Positions 33,801 through 45,612 of a stretch of DNA of 64,000 nucleotides are shown here, in pieces (position 1 is the stretch's first letter; each line of letters opens with the position of its first letter). Made by a program: the position numbers and the translations under genes. The notes under the pieces were generated by a model that ran no database searches, was not told the origin of the DNA, and saw nothing but the letters and a program-made list of their open reading frames with translations. The stretch comes from Serendipita indica DSM 11827 (lineage: Eukaryota > Basidiomycota > Agaricomycetes > Sebacinales > Serendipitaceae), in assembly GCA_910890315.1 (NCBI GenBank), contig CAJVGD010000012.1:868001-932000 (forward strand), given 5' to 3'.

Positions 33801-36800
33801 ATATGACGAGGAGAGATACAATCAGGTCGTCGATTGCTGCGCTTTGAGGCCGGATCTCGAGACGTTTGAGGACGGTGACGAGACAGAAATCGGCGAACGC
33901 GGTGTTAGCTTGTCTGGTGGTCAAAAGGCTCGGTGAGTAATCTCCCACATCTTCACTTTAGCCTATAACCCTATCATAGTGTTGCATTGGCTCGCGCGAT
34001 CTATGCTCCTACGCAATTTGTGCTTCTCGATGATCCATTGAGCGCTGTGGTATGTGATTCCTTGTGCTATAATCAGTGCCTAAACCTTTTCAGGATAGCC
34101 ACACGGCGCGATTCCTCTTTGAGAGACTCCTATCCGGTCCTTTACTTGCGAAGCGTACAGTAGTGAGTTTGGTGCCCACGCCTCTGAATTATCTCACGTT
34201 TTGTAGGTCCTGGTCACTCATCATGTGGAGCTTGTACTCCCCGGAGCCGGATATCTTGTGCGAATGCTCGACGGGCGAATAGATACTCAAGGGTCTATCA
34301 ACGAGCTACAGAAGCGGGGCTTGCTCAGTGAGATTACCGCCAAAGCCAAGAAGGAAGAGGCAAAGACAGAAGCTCAAGAAGATAAACAAGACCAGAAGAA
34401 GGATACAGCCAAAGGCGACAAAGCACTAGCTAAAAAGCTAGTAGATGAAGAGGAAATGCAACAAGGCCGAGTCAAGTTTTCAGTGTACCTTTCGTACATC
34501 AAGGCATCGTGAGTGATTCACAAGTTTTTCTGATTGTAGCTGACCTTGCTTAGAGCATATATCACTTGGGTCGGCTTGTTTTTGTTCACCCTTCTCGGCG
34601 TGTTCATGGCCATTGTTCAAAAGGTTTGTGCGTGATATGTTGCAAAGAACTGTGCCAACAGTTGATTGTAGGCTTGGATGCAAGTCTGGGGAGAAGCATA
34701 CGAGACGCCGGCCAAGGCTATCTCGAATCTCTCGATGCACATTCAAACACATGGGAACCAGATCTTCCCCGTCACTGCGTTCATTGCCAACCAGGCGGCG
34801 AACAGCCAGACGCTTCCAACAGCAGACGAGAATCCCATGTTCTATGTCTGGATTTACGTCCTTATTGGTCTGGCATCCCTGACATTTGAGATGCTTGGAA
34901 GTTCGATACTTGTATTTGGAGGGTACCGAGCTTCGAGGCTCCTCTTTGGTCAGCTGTTGGACACCATTTGTCGCGCAACAATGCGCTGGTACGACGTAAC
35001 GCCTACTGGTTAGTTTCTAGCTTTTTATGAAGCGGTAGGGGTTGACGTTGTCCGTTCAGGTCGCATCCTCAATCGTCTCTCTAAAGATTTCGAAACCATT
35101 GACACGACAATCGGTTTCTCGTTCTCCTTTACGATCCAATGCTTTTTCACTGTCATCCTCTCGGTTCTTACGATTGTACTCCTCTCGCCACTTTTCCTCA
35201 TTCCGGGAATAGTCATCTGCGCCGCCGTATGTCCTCTAATCTTCCTTTTACTTACTCTTACACTCCTCAGTACGTCTCGTACAGCAAGCTTTATCTCGAA
35301 ATCACACGACCTCTAAAGCGACTCGATTCGACAACATTATCCCCCGTCTTTGCATCTTTCCGCACTAGCCTCGAGGGCCTCGCTACAATTCGTGCCTTCT
35401 CTGCTGAGCGGCGCTTCCTCGACAAGATGAACGACAACCTTGATGTCACCACGAAATGCTATTGGGCGCTCTGGATGGTGAACAGGTGGCTCCTCTTCAG
35501 ATTTGATGTTCTGGGTGGTATAGCGGTGTTCTGTGTGATGGCTATTGTTGCACTCTTCGGTGGCAACACCCATCAACAGGTTGTCAGTATCCTTGGAGCA
35601 GACGTTACCGCATTACGTGCCAAAGCCAGTAACGGATTTGAAGGCCTTTTGATCGTGAGCGCTATGGGACTAACTATGGCGATTTATTGGCTTTGTCGGT
35701 TCATCTCACAGCTCGAGTTGGATCTAAAGTGAGTCTTCCAACATTGCATCTGAATTCCAATTGAACTTTTCAGCGCCGTGGAGCGAGTAACGGAGTATTT
35801 AAACCTGCCACAAGAGCCGCCTTCAATCATCGAGTCTGCCAGGCCTCCAGCGTATTGGCCGTCTAGTGGTGGTCCAGCCGATTCGAAGCTGATCTCTGTT
35901 GAGAACCTTGTGATCAAGTATGCGCCGGATCTTCCATCAGTTCTTCAAGGTGTTTCCTTTGACATCAAACCGCGAGAAAGAGTTGGTCTCGTGGGACGAA
36001 CCGGTAGCGGTGTGTAAACACAAGGGAAGAAAGTATGCAGCCACTGATGGAAATCCAGGTAAATCGACGCTGGCAACTGCGCTTCTTCGTTTCGTAGAGC
36101 CTGTCGAGGGCCATATCGTTATTGATGGTATCGACATCAGCACAATTGGTCTCTACGACTTGCGTTCACGCGTGGTGCGTAATTACACATAATATGTCTT
36201 GAATGAGAATCTAATCGAGGTTTAGACCTTTATTCAACAAGACAGTGTCTTATTCTCAGGAACAATCCGAGAGAATCTAGATCCGTTCAATGAGTATTCG
36301 GACGAAGCATGTTTGGACGTGCTCCGTCGAGTACACCTCATCGATCCTTCTCCAAGCTCTACACGTCCAGCTTCAATTCGTAACAGCGACGAGTCTACGA
36401 CCTTCGCCGTTGCATCTTCCGCTTCGTCTGTAACGGGCACGGAGACGAACAAGACGGGTGCGATCAAATTGGACAGTGTCGTGACTTCAAGCGGGTCCAA
36501 CTTTAGCCACGGACAGAGGCAGCTCATCGCGCTCGCTCGTGCATTGTTGCGAAAGACGACCGTGATTATCATGGATGAAGCGACCTCGAGCATTGACTTT
36601 GAGACGGACAACAAGATTCAACTCGCACTACGTGAAGAGTTTGCGTCGAGCTGTGTGATCACGATTGCGCACCGTCTCCAGACCATTATTGACTATGACC
36701 GGGTGGTGCGTCGCCGTTTACATATCTCGTATCCGACTAAATTTCTATCCAGATTGTCATGGAGAATGGCAAGATTGTGGAGAATGGCTCGCCTGCAGAG

Positions 36801-36860
36801 CTCATGAGCAATACTGACGGAATCTTCTACGGAATGTGTGCCAAGGCTGGAATGGTTTGA
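30861..36860 (+). CDS. ABC transporter, ABCC (MRP/YOR1-like) family
   Basis: Full-size exporter of organic anions, conjugates or drugs, at the plasma or vacuolar membrane. About 17 exons, first one only 12 codons ([12 protein letters not shown]), roughly 1,700 residues. N-terminal membrane segments ([25 protein letters not shown]) precede membrane domain 1. NBD1: Walker [12 protein letters not shown], signature [14 protein letters not shown], Walker [12 protein letters not shown] (Asp where the catalytic Glu would be, as usual for ABCC NBD1). A Lys/Gln/Glu-rich linker follows. NBD2: Walker A GRTGSGKSTLA, signature [13 protein letters not shown], Walker [13 protein letters not shown]-loop IAHRLQT. 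An intron cuts the NBD2 Walker A codon for Gly (36016-36059). Two Lys/Glu-rich inserts enlarge it ([15 protein letters not shown]). It has the long N-terminal extension seen in ABCC. Substrate cannot be predicted. Confidence 0.9.
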
Positions 36861-37639
36861 GGAACTCCTATCGATTTTTATTAGTTTGAAACGAATACAA
36901 TGCTATTTATCTGTGATGAAGATTTCCAGACTTGACGTTTGCTGTTGAGCATATTGAGGACTTTGTTTCCACCTCTTCCACGGTCTTTGCCAACTGTCGG
37001 CCAACTTGCCGTTCAAATAAATCCTCCGCAGCTCCTGTGGAAAGATTGTTCCTCTTCGCTTTGTAGAACGGCTTGAACAAGAAGACGCGGGCCGTCGTGG
37101 CACCTATTGTCGTCAACCAGTGTGGCGGGGGATTTCAACACTGAATAAAGGCTATAAATAGCCAGGAGTTCCGATCAACCGTTTTCCAATTCAAGGCTTC
37201 CCAGGGACCGCCTGCGAACAAGGCAACGGTCCGACAACACCTCTCTTCCCAATGTTCTTGGCAATTACCGGCAAATTCTCGCTATTGAATTACTAAACGC
37301 TACCTATTGGAAGCTGAGGAAGCCAAGGAAATGGCAAGGCGTAAGCAGAAGGCGGTGGACGGCTTCATCGCCAATATCCAATTGGACTTAGACCCTTGTT
37401 CGGATGAAACCGTCAACGATGGTTCAGTTTTCTCCGGTTTATGATGCACTCCTCTGGCTGTCGGGTACGGAGAACGTGGTCTGTTGACCCTTGCGGCTCG
37501 TTCGTTGGGAAGTGGAGATTATCCGCTTGGGCTATAAATATTTCCTGCACTAAGCTTGTCCAAGAAAGCAGACGACTGCTATCCTCTTCTCAGAGTCCAA
37601 TTCCTTACCCAGTCCGTTGTTCGCTCGTTTGATACCACA
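36861..37639. other. Pectate lyase upstream region
   Basis: Holds two TATAAATA elements (37153 and 37533). A short frame at 37331-37444 reads MARRKQKAVDGFIANIQ and is preceded by a protein-like stretch (RYLLEAEEAKE), so it may be an exon or remnant. A minus-strand open frame at 37116-36903 has no ATG. No gene could be supported. Confidence 0.35.
37533..37540 (+). promoter_or_regulatory. TATA box of the pectate lyase gene
   Basis: TATAAATA lies about 100 bases before the ATG at 37640, a good core-promoter position. Such strong TATA boxes often mark inducible secreted-enzyme genes in fungi; the inducibility here is inference. Confidence 0.55.
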
Positions 37640-38668
37640 ATGTGGAAACTTCTCGTTGTTCTTGCTCTCTCTGCCACCAGTTTTGGTGCCGTTCTTGAGC
37701 AACGCTCGGAACTATACAAACGCTGCTCTGCAAGCTCGACCTTTCCGACTGCCAAGGGTACCGTCACAGGAAAGTCGCCCATTACCGTTTCTGCTGGTTC
37801 GACCTATGATGGTACGTACTATGGCCATGCGTTTGCTTACCTTAACAACTGAATAGGTCGCATGAAGCGATTCGATAGAGGCTCCGGCGCTTGCCAAGGC
37901 CAGAAGGAAGGTGGCGATTCGGACGCCGTCTTCCTTGTTCAAGCCGGTGCCACATTGAAGAACGTGATCATAGGCGCGTATTTTTTCCCAATCTTCCCCT
38001 ACAGTATTCTGAATGTATGTGATTATAGGAGCCAACCAAGCCGAGGGAATCCACTGCGTCGGCCGTAATACTATTTCTATGGTTGTAGTTTTGCATCACT
38101 CACAGCGTCTTCAGACTGCACCCTCCAGAATGTTTGGTTCGAGGATGTGTGCGAGGATGCTATCACTATCAAGGGGGACAGTAAGTATAGTGCCCGCCCG
38201 GAAATACTGGCAACCTGACACATTTCTCTCCACAGAGGCTGGTGAAACATCACAGATCATCGGAGGTGGCGCCCTTAAGGCGTCTGACAAGGTTGTCCAA
38301 CATAATGGCTGTGGGATCGTCAAGATACAAAACTTTTACGCCCGTACATTCGGAAAGCTTTATCGCTCCTGCGGAAACGTCCGTCTTCTCTGTGATCCTC
38401 GAGCTTATACTTAATCTACCGTGCAGTGCAAGACTCAGTGTCAACGCAAGGTGGTCATTGATGGCGTCGAAGCGCGTGATGGGTAAGTTTTCTCTCTTCA
38501 TTGGCTCGAAAAGGCTTATTTGGCATTAGAAAGATTATTGCCGGCATCAACAAAAACTACGGCGACACAGCCAAAATTACCAACTCGTGCTACGACACGA
38601 AGAAACCTTGTATTGTTTATGACAGCAACAACACTGGTGCCGAGCCACACGAGGTTGGAACCTGCTGA
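37640..38668 (+). CDS. Secreted pectate lyase, family PL3
   Basis: Cleaves de-esterified pectin by calcium-dependent beta-elimination, outside the cell; a plant cell-wall attack enzyme. Seven exons (37640-37811, 37857-37973, 38029-38064, 38106-38180, 38236-38378, 38427-38482, 38530-38668) sum to 245 residues, normal for PL3. Signal peptide [19 protein letters not shown]3 blocks: [80 protein letters not shown]. Cys-rich as usual. The second intron (37974-38028) must use a GC donor (GCGCGT) to keep the motif in frame. TATA box upstream. Confidence 0.92.
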
Positions 38669-38840
38669 GCATTGCGGCTCTCCGAGCTTGTCTCAACGCA
38701 GCCCTTATTCAGGGCTCAGATTCCGTTGCTGCTGTCTTTCAATCTTTTCTCAATGCACTCGTTTGCTTTCATTGGTCTGTATGCGTAAACGGAATCTATT
38801 CCAGGAGTTGTACTTCACCAAAGGGATATCGCTAAGTCGA

Positions 38841-40776
38841 TCATGACTTGCTATACTCCCATTTGGCCCCATCACCTTCGAGGACCTTGATTTCTTCGGA
38901 TAGAGTCTCAATGTCTTTATCCAGTAGATCAACCCCAACGCTCCATAGCGCGTCCACACACCATCTCGGATACCCGGATGAACCAAAGTAATCTTTGAAG
39001 AATGCTTTTGCAAATGCCGGGAATCGGTCCTCGAGAATTGCGTCGCGTATTCGCCCCATGAGACGGGCTTGGAAGACAACATTGTGCTGCGTAATGGCTG
39101 CCCAACTGGTAAGCGTGCACGTCGATTGGGTAAATCATATACGCACCATGTGCTGCTACAGTTTCGTGCGTAATGAGGACGTGTAGGAGGGAGCGGGATG
39201 TTCCGCTTGAGCAGGTTGGGCATGGACATTCTTCATCTATTGGTCCAAAGTCGGAAGAATGATGGCTCAGCCCTGGATCTAAGCGTAAAAAAGTATCAGT
39301 GCGGCCAAGTGGGAAACGCACGAAGATTCAGTGGGCCCTTGAAGGTCAGCGCAACGCCAAAGCGGGCTGTTCGGGTGGGGAATACACAGTCCGCCTATCG
39401 GACATTTAGTGAGATTTTGGCAAATTTTACCGCACATGCCATGTCGATTCCAAGAGCCACACAGACGACCAAATCTGCCAGTAAACGTTAGAGGAGAAGA
39501 TAATGAATCATACAGGATAACATGCCCTCGGCGAATCCGACACCCATGGAGTATCTTGGTCCTAGAAAAGTTAATGAGCTGATCGCGCATATTACAAACG
39601 GCTTACGATCCTCGGGAAGATAATCAGTGCACAAATGTACTCTAAACCCATTGAGAGACAATTATATGAGCGAAACAAACCTTACATCCGCCAAAAGATG
39701 TCTAAGTAGGTTATTTAGTACTCAAATATCACAATTGCTTGGTGCGTACCTTTCTCCTCGCCACCGCTCAGTCCACCGATTGCATATCCGGGAATGTCGT
39801 CTTTCCTTTTTATCATTTCTTCCAGACACCGTTTGCGCAGTCCCTCGTCCAAGCCGCCTTGAATAATAGCGAACAGGTTCTGCGTTTTGTCGTTCCCCGA
39901 CGCCTTGTGAAATGCTATACATCGATCTAACCATCGAACCGAGCGCTCCATTGCCTCTTCTACTCGGGGACCAGTGGTCAAGCTCGACACTTTGGTCGGT
40001 AGATCGTGTCAAGGAACAAAGGTTACTAGTGACAGTACTGACCAACGTCGTCTAGTTGCATTATGATATCAGCCCCAATTGCGTGCTGGACCGACGGTTA
40101 GGATTGTTGAAGACCATCTATCTACAAACCTGAATGTTGATTGATTCCTCTGGCTGAAACACGGTCAGAGTATTATGCTCTAGTATTGGCAACTTGCTTA
40201 CCGTGAGCATCGTAGGCTCGCCAGTGAACGGGCTAGCGAACAAGGCGCCTTCTTCTGTGATCTCCGTAAACGAGCTGAGGGACACAAGCTGGAATCCACC
40301 ACTGTCCTGTACTGGGAGGTTGATATCATCCCCATATATCGCCGTGTCGGGCTGGTAGAAGATGGAAGGGACATATACCGTCAAGAGATTCCGTCGCCAT
40401 CCTTGAAAGGCGTGCGCTCCGCCTGCTTGTCTAAGTACTTCTGTCCCTGGTCTGAGATTGAGATGATACGTGTTGTTGAGCATGAGAGAGACCCCTGGGT
40501 TTGGCATCTCAGAGAATGAATCCAATAGAAACACCAGCTACGCACCTAATTGTTCGACTTGCTGAGGTGTAAGGCCCTTGAGAGCAGCTTGTGTCGCCAC
40601 TGGCATGAACGTTGGGAGAACCGTCGTCCCGTCTGCCAGAATCAGATCGCCGGTAAGTTCGCAAGGCGATTTTAGAAGCGATATATAGGAAACATGGACA
40701 ACTTACGACCAAGTACCATTTTAGAGACCCGTGCTCTCGTCGTTGAGCATTTGGCAACAACTTCAAATTTTAGCAT
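38841..40776 (-). CDS. QTRT1: Queuine tRNA-ribosyltransferase, catalytic subunit
   Basis: Swaps guanine-34 for queuine in the anticodon of tRNA-His, -Asn, -Asp and -Tyr, salvaging queuine from the environment; often near mitochondria. Start ATG 40776 opens [20 protein letters not shown], the eukaryotic TGT start. Blocks in order: [114 protein letters not shown], and a zinc site EECPCPTC with a following SLLH. Many very short exons. The family is distinct from the accessory QTRT2 because it keeps the QDSGGFQ and CxCxxC residues. Head-to-head with the TM9 gene. Confidence 0.9.
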
Positions 40777-41042
40777 CTTGTTGACCTTTAAACACGAAAC
40801 TAGAGATTATCCAAGGAGATTACGTCGAGTTCCCTAGGGAGACCTAAGTCTTGCAGGAAACTGGTGATGGTCAAGTGCGAGCTTATTTGGACAAGGCCTT
40901 TCTACGAGCAGCTCCCAGTGGAAAAGATAGTAGAGTCGAATGTCAATGAGTGAATATTAACCGAGGTAGATTGGCAAGTGTACGCCCTTGAACGCGTACA
41001 GCGACGCGGTGGAGACCAAATTCCAACTTTGAACCCGTCCAA

Positions 41043-43704
41043 ATGCGTTGGCCGCAGGTAGTCGCGTTGGCCATAGCGCTCCCACAATCCTTGGTGTCTG
41101 CATTTTATCTTCCAGGTGCTGCTCCGAAGGATTACAAGGATGGGGAAGCCGTCGAGCTTGATGTCAATGTGCTCAAGCCTGGATTGGGCTACGAGGCGGA
41201 GAATCTGGTGCGTTATATAGCAATTACGACTCACATGAGTAGCTAAATGTAGCGAATGTAGCGATCTTTGATAAACTGTAGGCCCTCTTTTCCAAAGCCT
41301 TGCCACGGCAGACGCTTGACGCAGCTGTCCATTTGCAGACGATTACTATGATCCAAGATTTGAATTTTGTCGACCAGTGGGTGGCGTCCATGTACGTGAA
41401 TCGCCGCCCAGGAGAAACGTAGCAATAATCCTTTACACGTAGAGCATGCGAAGCAGTCTCGGTGCCATTCTATTTGGGGACAGAATATTCAACGGTCCAA
41501 TTCAGGTATGTTACAAACTGCTCGTACTTCAACGGAAGGGTTTTGCTAACCTGCCTTGACAGCTCAAGATGCGAGGTACATCCCCACCCTTGAATGCGGC
41601 CGCCCACTAAACAAGTTCTTAGTAAACCAAACTTGTCAGTCTCTGTGTGGCGTTACCGTAAATGCGGAAAACGCAGAGTTCATCAACGCACGGATACGGG
41701 AAGACTATAGTATCAACTGGCTCGTCGACGGTCTTCCGGCCGCAGAAGTCAAGGAAGATGTCAAGACGAGAGAGGTTTTCTATGATCTAGGGTGTGCTCC
41801 GCGTTGAACATTTCAAATACTCTCTGACTCTAGTCAGATTTGACTTGGGGAATGAAGATGGCAGTTTGAACAATCATTACGACATCAAGATCCAGTATCA
41901 CCCTCGTGGAAACGGATACTCTCGTGTCGTTGGTGTCACCGTCTGGCCTAGTGTGCGTCGTGACCCTTCTCGATATTTACAATCTAAGATTTGTGCAACA
42001 GAGCATCGACCGCTCATCCGACGACGTCTCGTCACCTCGCTGCCCGAGTACAAGCAAGCCCTTGCACCTTAAGACGGACAAGAATGCCAAGAATAAATTC
42101 TATTACACTTATAGGTACAGACATACTTCCACGGCTGCCTGTGAATGACAACCGGCCATAGCGTCACTTGGGAGGAATCGTCTACAGTGTGGGCCACCCG
42201 TTGGGATAACTACCTCCGGATATATGATCCCAAGATTCATTTCCTGAGTCTGATCAACTCCCTTGTCATGGTCGTCTTCCTCTGTGCGTTGGTTTCGAGT
42301 TTGCTATTGCGAAGTGTCAAGGGTGATGTGAGTAAATCCTACATCACGTACAACGTGTCCTCATCGTTATAAGCTCTCTCGCTACAATGCTATTGACCTC
42401 GAGGAAGACGTCCAAGAAGACTATGGGTGGAAATTGATCCACGGCGAGGTATTCAGGACACCCAAGTCTCCAGTCCTACTCTCTGTACTTGTTGGAAATG
42501 GTGCCCATCTGTGTGCAATGATTGGGGTCACTCTTGTATTTGCCACGTTTGGATTTTTGTCTCCCTCGAATCGTGGAGCACTTGCTACCGTGATGCTGAT
42601 GTGCTGGACTTTCTTTTCGATGTGGGTTATCTACCGAATGAGTATATGGTGGTACTGACGACCCTTAGTATTGGTGGTTATGTTGCTACAAGAACCTATC
42701 TTACTTTGGGCGGGACTGATAAACGAAAGCTCGTCTTTCTCACCGCATTCCTCCTTCCGACGTAGGTATACTCCAGATTTCCAGCATGAAGCTGACACTG
42801 AGTTAGATTCGTATTCGCCGTCGTTTTCATACTGAATACGATCTTGGTATTCAAGGAATCCTCGGGAGCAGTACCTTTTGGTGAGTTATCCCTTTCTCAT
42901 GTACCTCCTTATCTCACATATCCAAGGGACCATGCTCGTCATAGTTCTCCTGTGGTTTGCCATCTCGGTGCCATTGACCTCGGTCGGTGCATGGTTCGGT
43001 GGAAAGCACGGGGTACGCGCTTCATCGTCGAGACTAAATGGATACTCACCTTACTCTAGCCCCTCCCATCTCTGCTCCGAGTCAATCAAATCCCTCGTCA
43101 GATTCCTCCGCCACCTCGATACCTACGACCGATTGTACGCATCCTCTTCGTTTGTCCGCTTCGGGCTTATTCTCGTGCAGCCCTCCGTTCTAGCTACTGG
43201 GATCCTGCCGTTTGGGGCTGCGTTCATCGAAGGGTACTTTTTGTTCTCGAGCATCTTTGCCGCACGAGCATACTACGCCTTTGGTTTCCTTGCCCTGACT
43301 AGCGGAGTCGTGGCTCTCACGACGGCCACTGTCACGATACTTTTCGTTTACTTCCTTCTATGCGCAGAAGACTACCGGTCAGTCCAGTATGTTGTTACGT
43401 CTGGTTACATGGTATTCACGACACGATAGATGGCACTGGCGCTCATTCGTGGCCGGAGGCGGCAGTGCTATTTGGCTTTTGATCTATGGAACCTATTACT
43501 GGCTCTCACGACTTTCTTTGGATTCGATGGCGAGCGTCATCCTCTACTTTGGGTACCTCATTATCCTTGCGACTCTTAATTTTATTGTCACTGGTACGTC
43601 ATATTCGCTCGCATTAACTTTGCTCATAAAGTTCAGGTACGATTGGCTTCTTGGCCGCGACATGGGCCGTTCGTCGCCTGTATGCCGCAGTGCGGATCGA
43701 TTAA
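41043..43704 (+). CDS. Transmembrane 9 superfamily protein (EMP70-like)
   Basis: Nonaspanin of the Golgi-endosome system, involved in sorting membrane proteins with Gly-rich transmembrane segments. Signal peptide MRWPQVVALAIALPQSLVSA, then FYLPGAAPKDYKDGE, typical of TM9 proteins. Lumenal domain: DYYDPRFEFCRPVGGVH, SSLGAILFGDRIFNGPIQ, AEFINARIREDYSINWLVDG. Nine membrane spans follow, for example LINSLVMVVFLCALVSSLLL, with the conserved NQIPRQIPPPPRYL loop and ILPFGAAFIEGYFLFSSIFA. The C-terminus GTIGFLAATWAVRRLYAAV leads to the KVD/RID-type ending (VRID). The first intron junction is uncertain: a donor at ATG-A|GTAGCT would put the DYYDPRF block in frame. Tail-to-tail with MSY1 (50 bases). 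Confidence 0.88.
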
Positions 43705-43754
43705 AAGTATCTATCGGGTATACCCTACATAATATGAGCCACCGTCTTTCAGAC

Positions 43755-45429
43755 TCATCGCGAGACAAGCTCGAGTATCAGATGTTCCTCTTTGCCAGCC
43801 CGTAAGATGGCAATCTTGTTGCCCATAAAGTCACTGGCCTCGAGTTGCTTGTCCAACTGGGTTACTCTGACGTTATTGAGATAGAGTCCGCCCGCTTGCA
43901 GGAGTGCACGAGCTTTCCCGTGTGATGCCACCAGGCCAAGCGACGATGCGATTTTTGTGAGGGGTGCGCCAAGTTGCTCGGAGGCAATCTTGCGCACCCG
44001 TGGATGGTTTTCGCCAATTGCACCCAATAATAGTGATATTTGGGTAAGATCATCTCCGAGAGCGGTGTGCGACGTAGGCTCGAAAAGGATTGTCGAGGCC
44101 ATTTGGGCGCCTTTGGCAGCGGAATCTAGCACCAGTGAGGACAAATCAAATGGTCATGATGACAGGATTCGTACCCCCGTGAATCAGCTCGGTGACTTCT
44201 GCGGCGAGCTTTCGTTGAGCGATGCGCTTCTCTGGATGAAGCTTGGGACGTGAGGTAGTGTCGTGATGGAGGAGGACAAGCTTACAGCATGCTCTTTACA
44301 AATTGACTCAATCTCTTCGACGGAAAGTAGCGTCAGGCTTTGCAGATATAAGGGCACGTCTGCATCAGCCACCCGGACGAAAAACTGTGCATAGGTCAGC
44401 CCATTCGACTGGTAGTCAAGACGTACTTGGTAAAAGTCAAAGATACTAGTCATCTTCGAGTCAAGCCATATAGCATTTCCGGCGCTTTTGCCAAACTTTT
44501 CTCCACTCGACGTCGTGAGCAGTGGGATAGTGAGACCATATGCCGAGTCTTGATCTGGGGTGTCGCTTGTTTCTACTTGTGGAGAGGAGAGGGCCTTTTC
44601 TCTTCTAATGAGCTCTACGCCGCTAACAATGTTACCCCACTGGTCACTCCCGCCGATTTGAAGGGAGACGTCGTGCTCCTTGTGAAGGATCCAAAAGTCA
44701 TATGCCTGCAAGAGCTGGTACGTAAATTCAGCAAAAGATATGCCTAGAGGATCAATTCAAGATGGACAAGTGCCTAGAAAGAATGACAAACCTTGGGTCG
44801 AATCCAGTCTTGCTTTGATGCTCTCGCGACTGAGCAGCGAGTTGACCCGAACAAGCTTTCCAGGAAAGCGTAGAAAGGATAGGAATGATAGTTGGGAATG
44901 CCAGGATGCATTGTTAAGGATGGTTGGAGGAGACGACTCTTGGTCTTTTCGTCTCCGTGCGGCATATTCGCGCGCACTAGCAAAGAAGTTCTCGACTTGT
45001 CTGGTGATGGATTCTGTATTTGTGCGCACAAGCTCCTGTGCCATCAAGTCTCGTTCGGTGGTTCGTCCACCTGGGTCTCCTACTTGGCCCGTGGCTCCTC
45101 CGATCTAGCCAGATGAGTTTTGGGAGGTGCAGGTCGCTAAACATACCAGAGAGATGACCTTGTGGCCATTGAGATGGAAATGGAGAAGTGTAATCAAAAC
45201 AGCCAAGTTTCCGACATGGAGCGACGCTGCGGAAGGGTCTACGCCCGCATACACGGCTATTTTCCGTTTTTCTACGACTTCTTGTAGGTTCTGGCTGCCA
45301 ATGTTGACTTGACTCTTGGGCAACCCGGGAGGAGTCTTACCTTGTTAGCTGGGCGACCATTCCACGTCGTTTTAGTTCTGATACAACATTTGTGCTTGTT
45401 TTTGTTGCAAAGCGTCTCACAACGTTCAT
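43755..45429 (-). CDS. MSY1: Mitochondrial tyrosyl-tRNA synthetase
   Basis: Class Ib aminoacyl-tRNA synthetase that charges mitochondrial tRNA-Tyr. ATG 45429 opens a leader-like [16 protein letters not shown], then [20 protein letters not shown]. Signature HIGH region: [35 protein letters not shown]; tyrosine site [19 protein letters not shown]-like segment and [21 protein letters not shown]-type loop [14 protein letters not shown]. The C-terminal S4-like domain reads [19 protein letters not shown]. An insert rich in Arg/Ser lies after the tRNA-binding helix. Bacterial-type organisation identifies it as the organellar enzyme rather than the cytosolic one. It shares a 183-base divergent spacer with the DOCK gene. 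Confidence 0.92.
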
Positions 45430-45612
45430 TTATCCTATTTATCCTGGCGCGCGGGACAGTCAGGTCGAAGGTTCGCGCGCTTCAGACGCATTCCATCTTG
45501 GACTCGACTCACGCTCTTGCCTCGCTCAGACAGCGGGATTAGACAAACAAGATAAGAAACAGTAAACAGTCGTTGGATTCGAGCTTTAATCCTCGCCAAT
45601 CTGGTTCATGGG

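Noticed and set aside
36903-37116. Minus-strand open frame of 69 codons (VFLFKPFYKAKRNNL)
   Set aside because: Protein-like but with no ATG and an in-frame stop just upstream; no acceptor or upstream exon could be placed.
43010-43190. Apparent loss of frame in the TM9 protein
   Set aside because: Two short introns restore the conserved NQIPRQIPPPPRYL loop and next membrane span.
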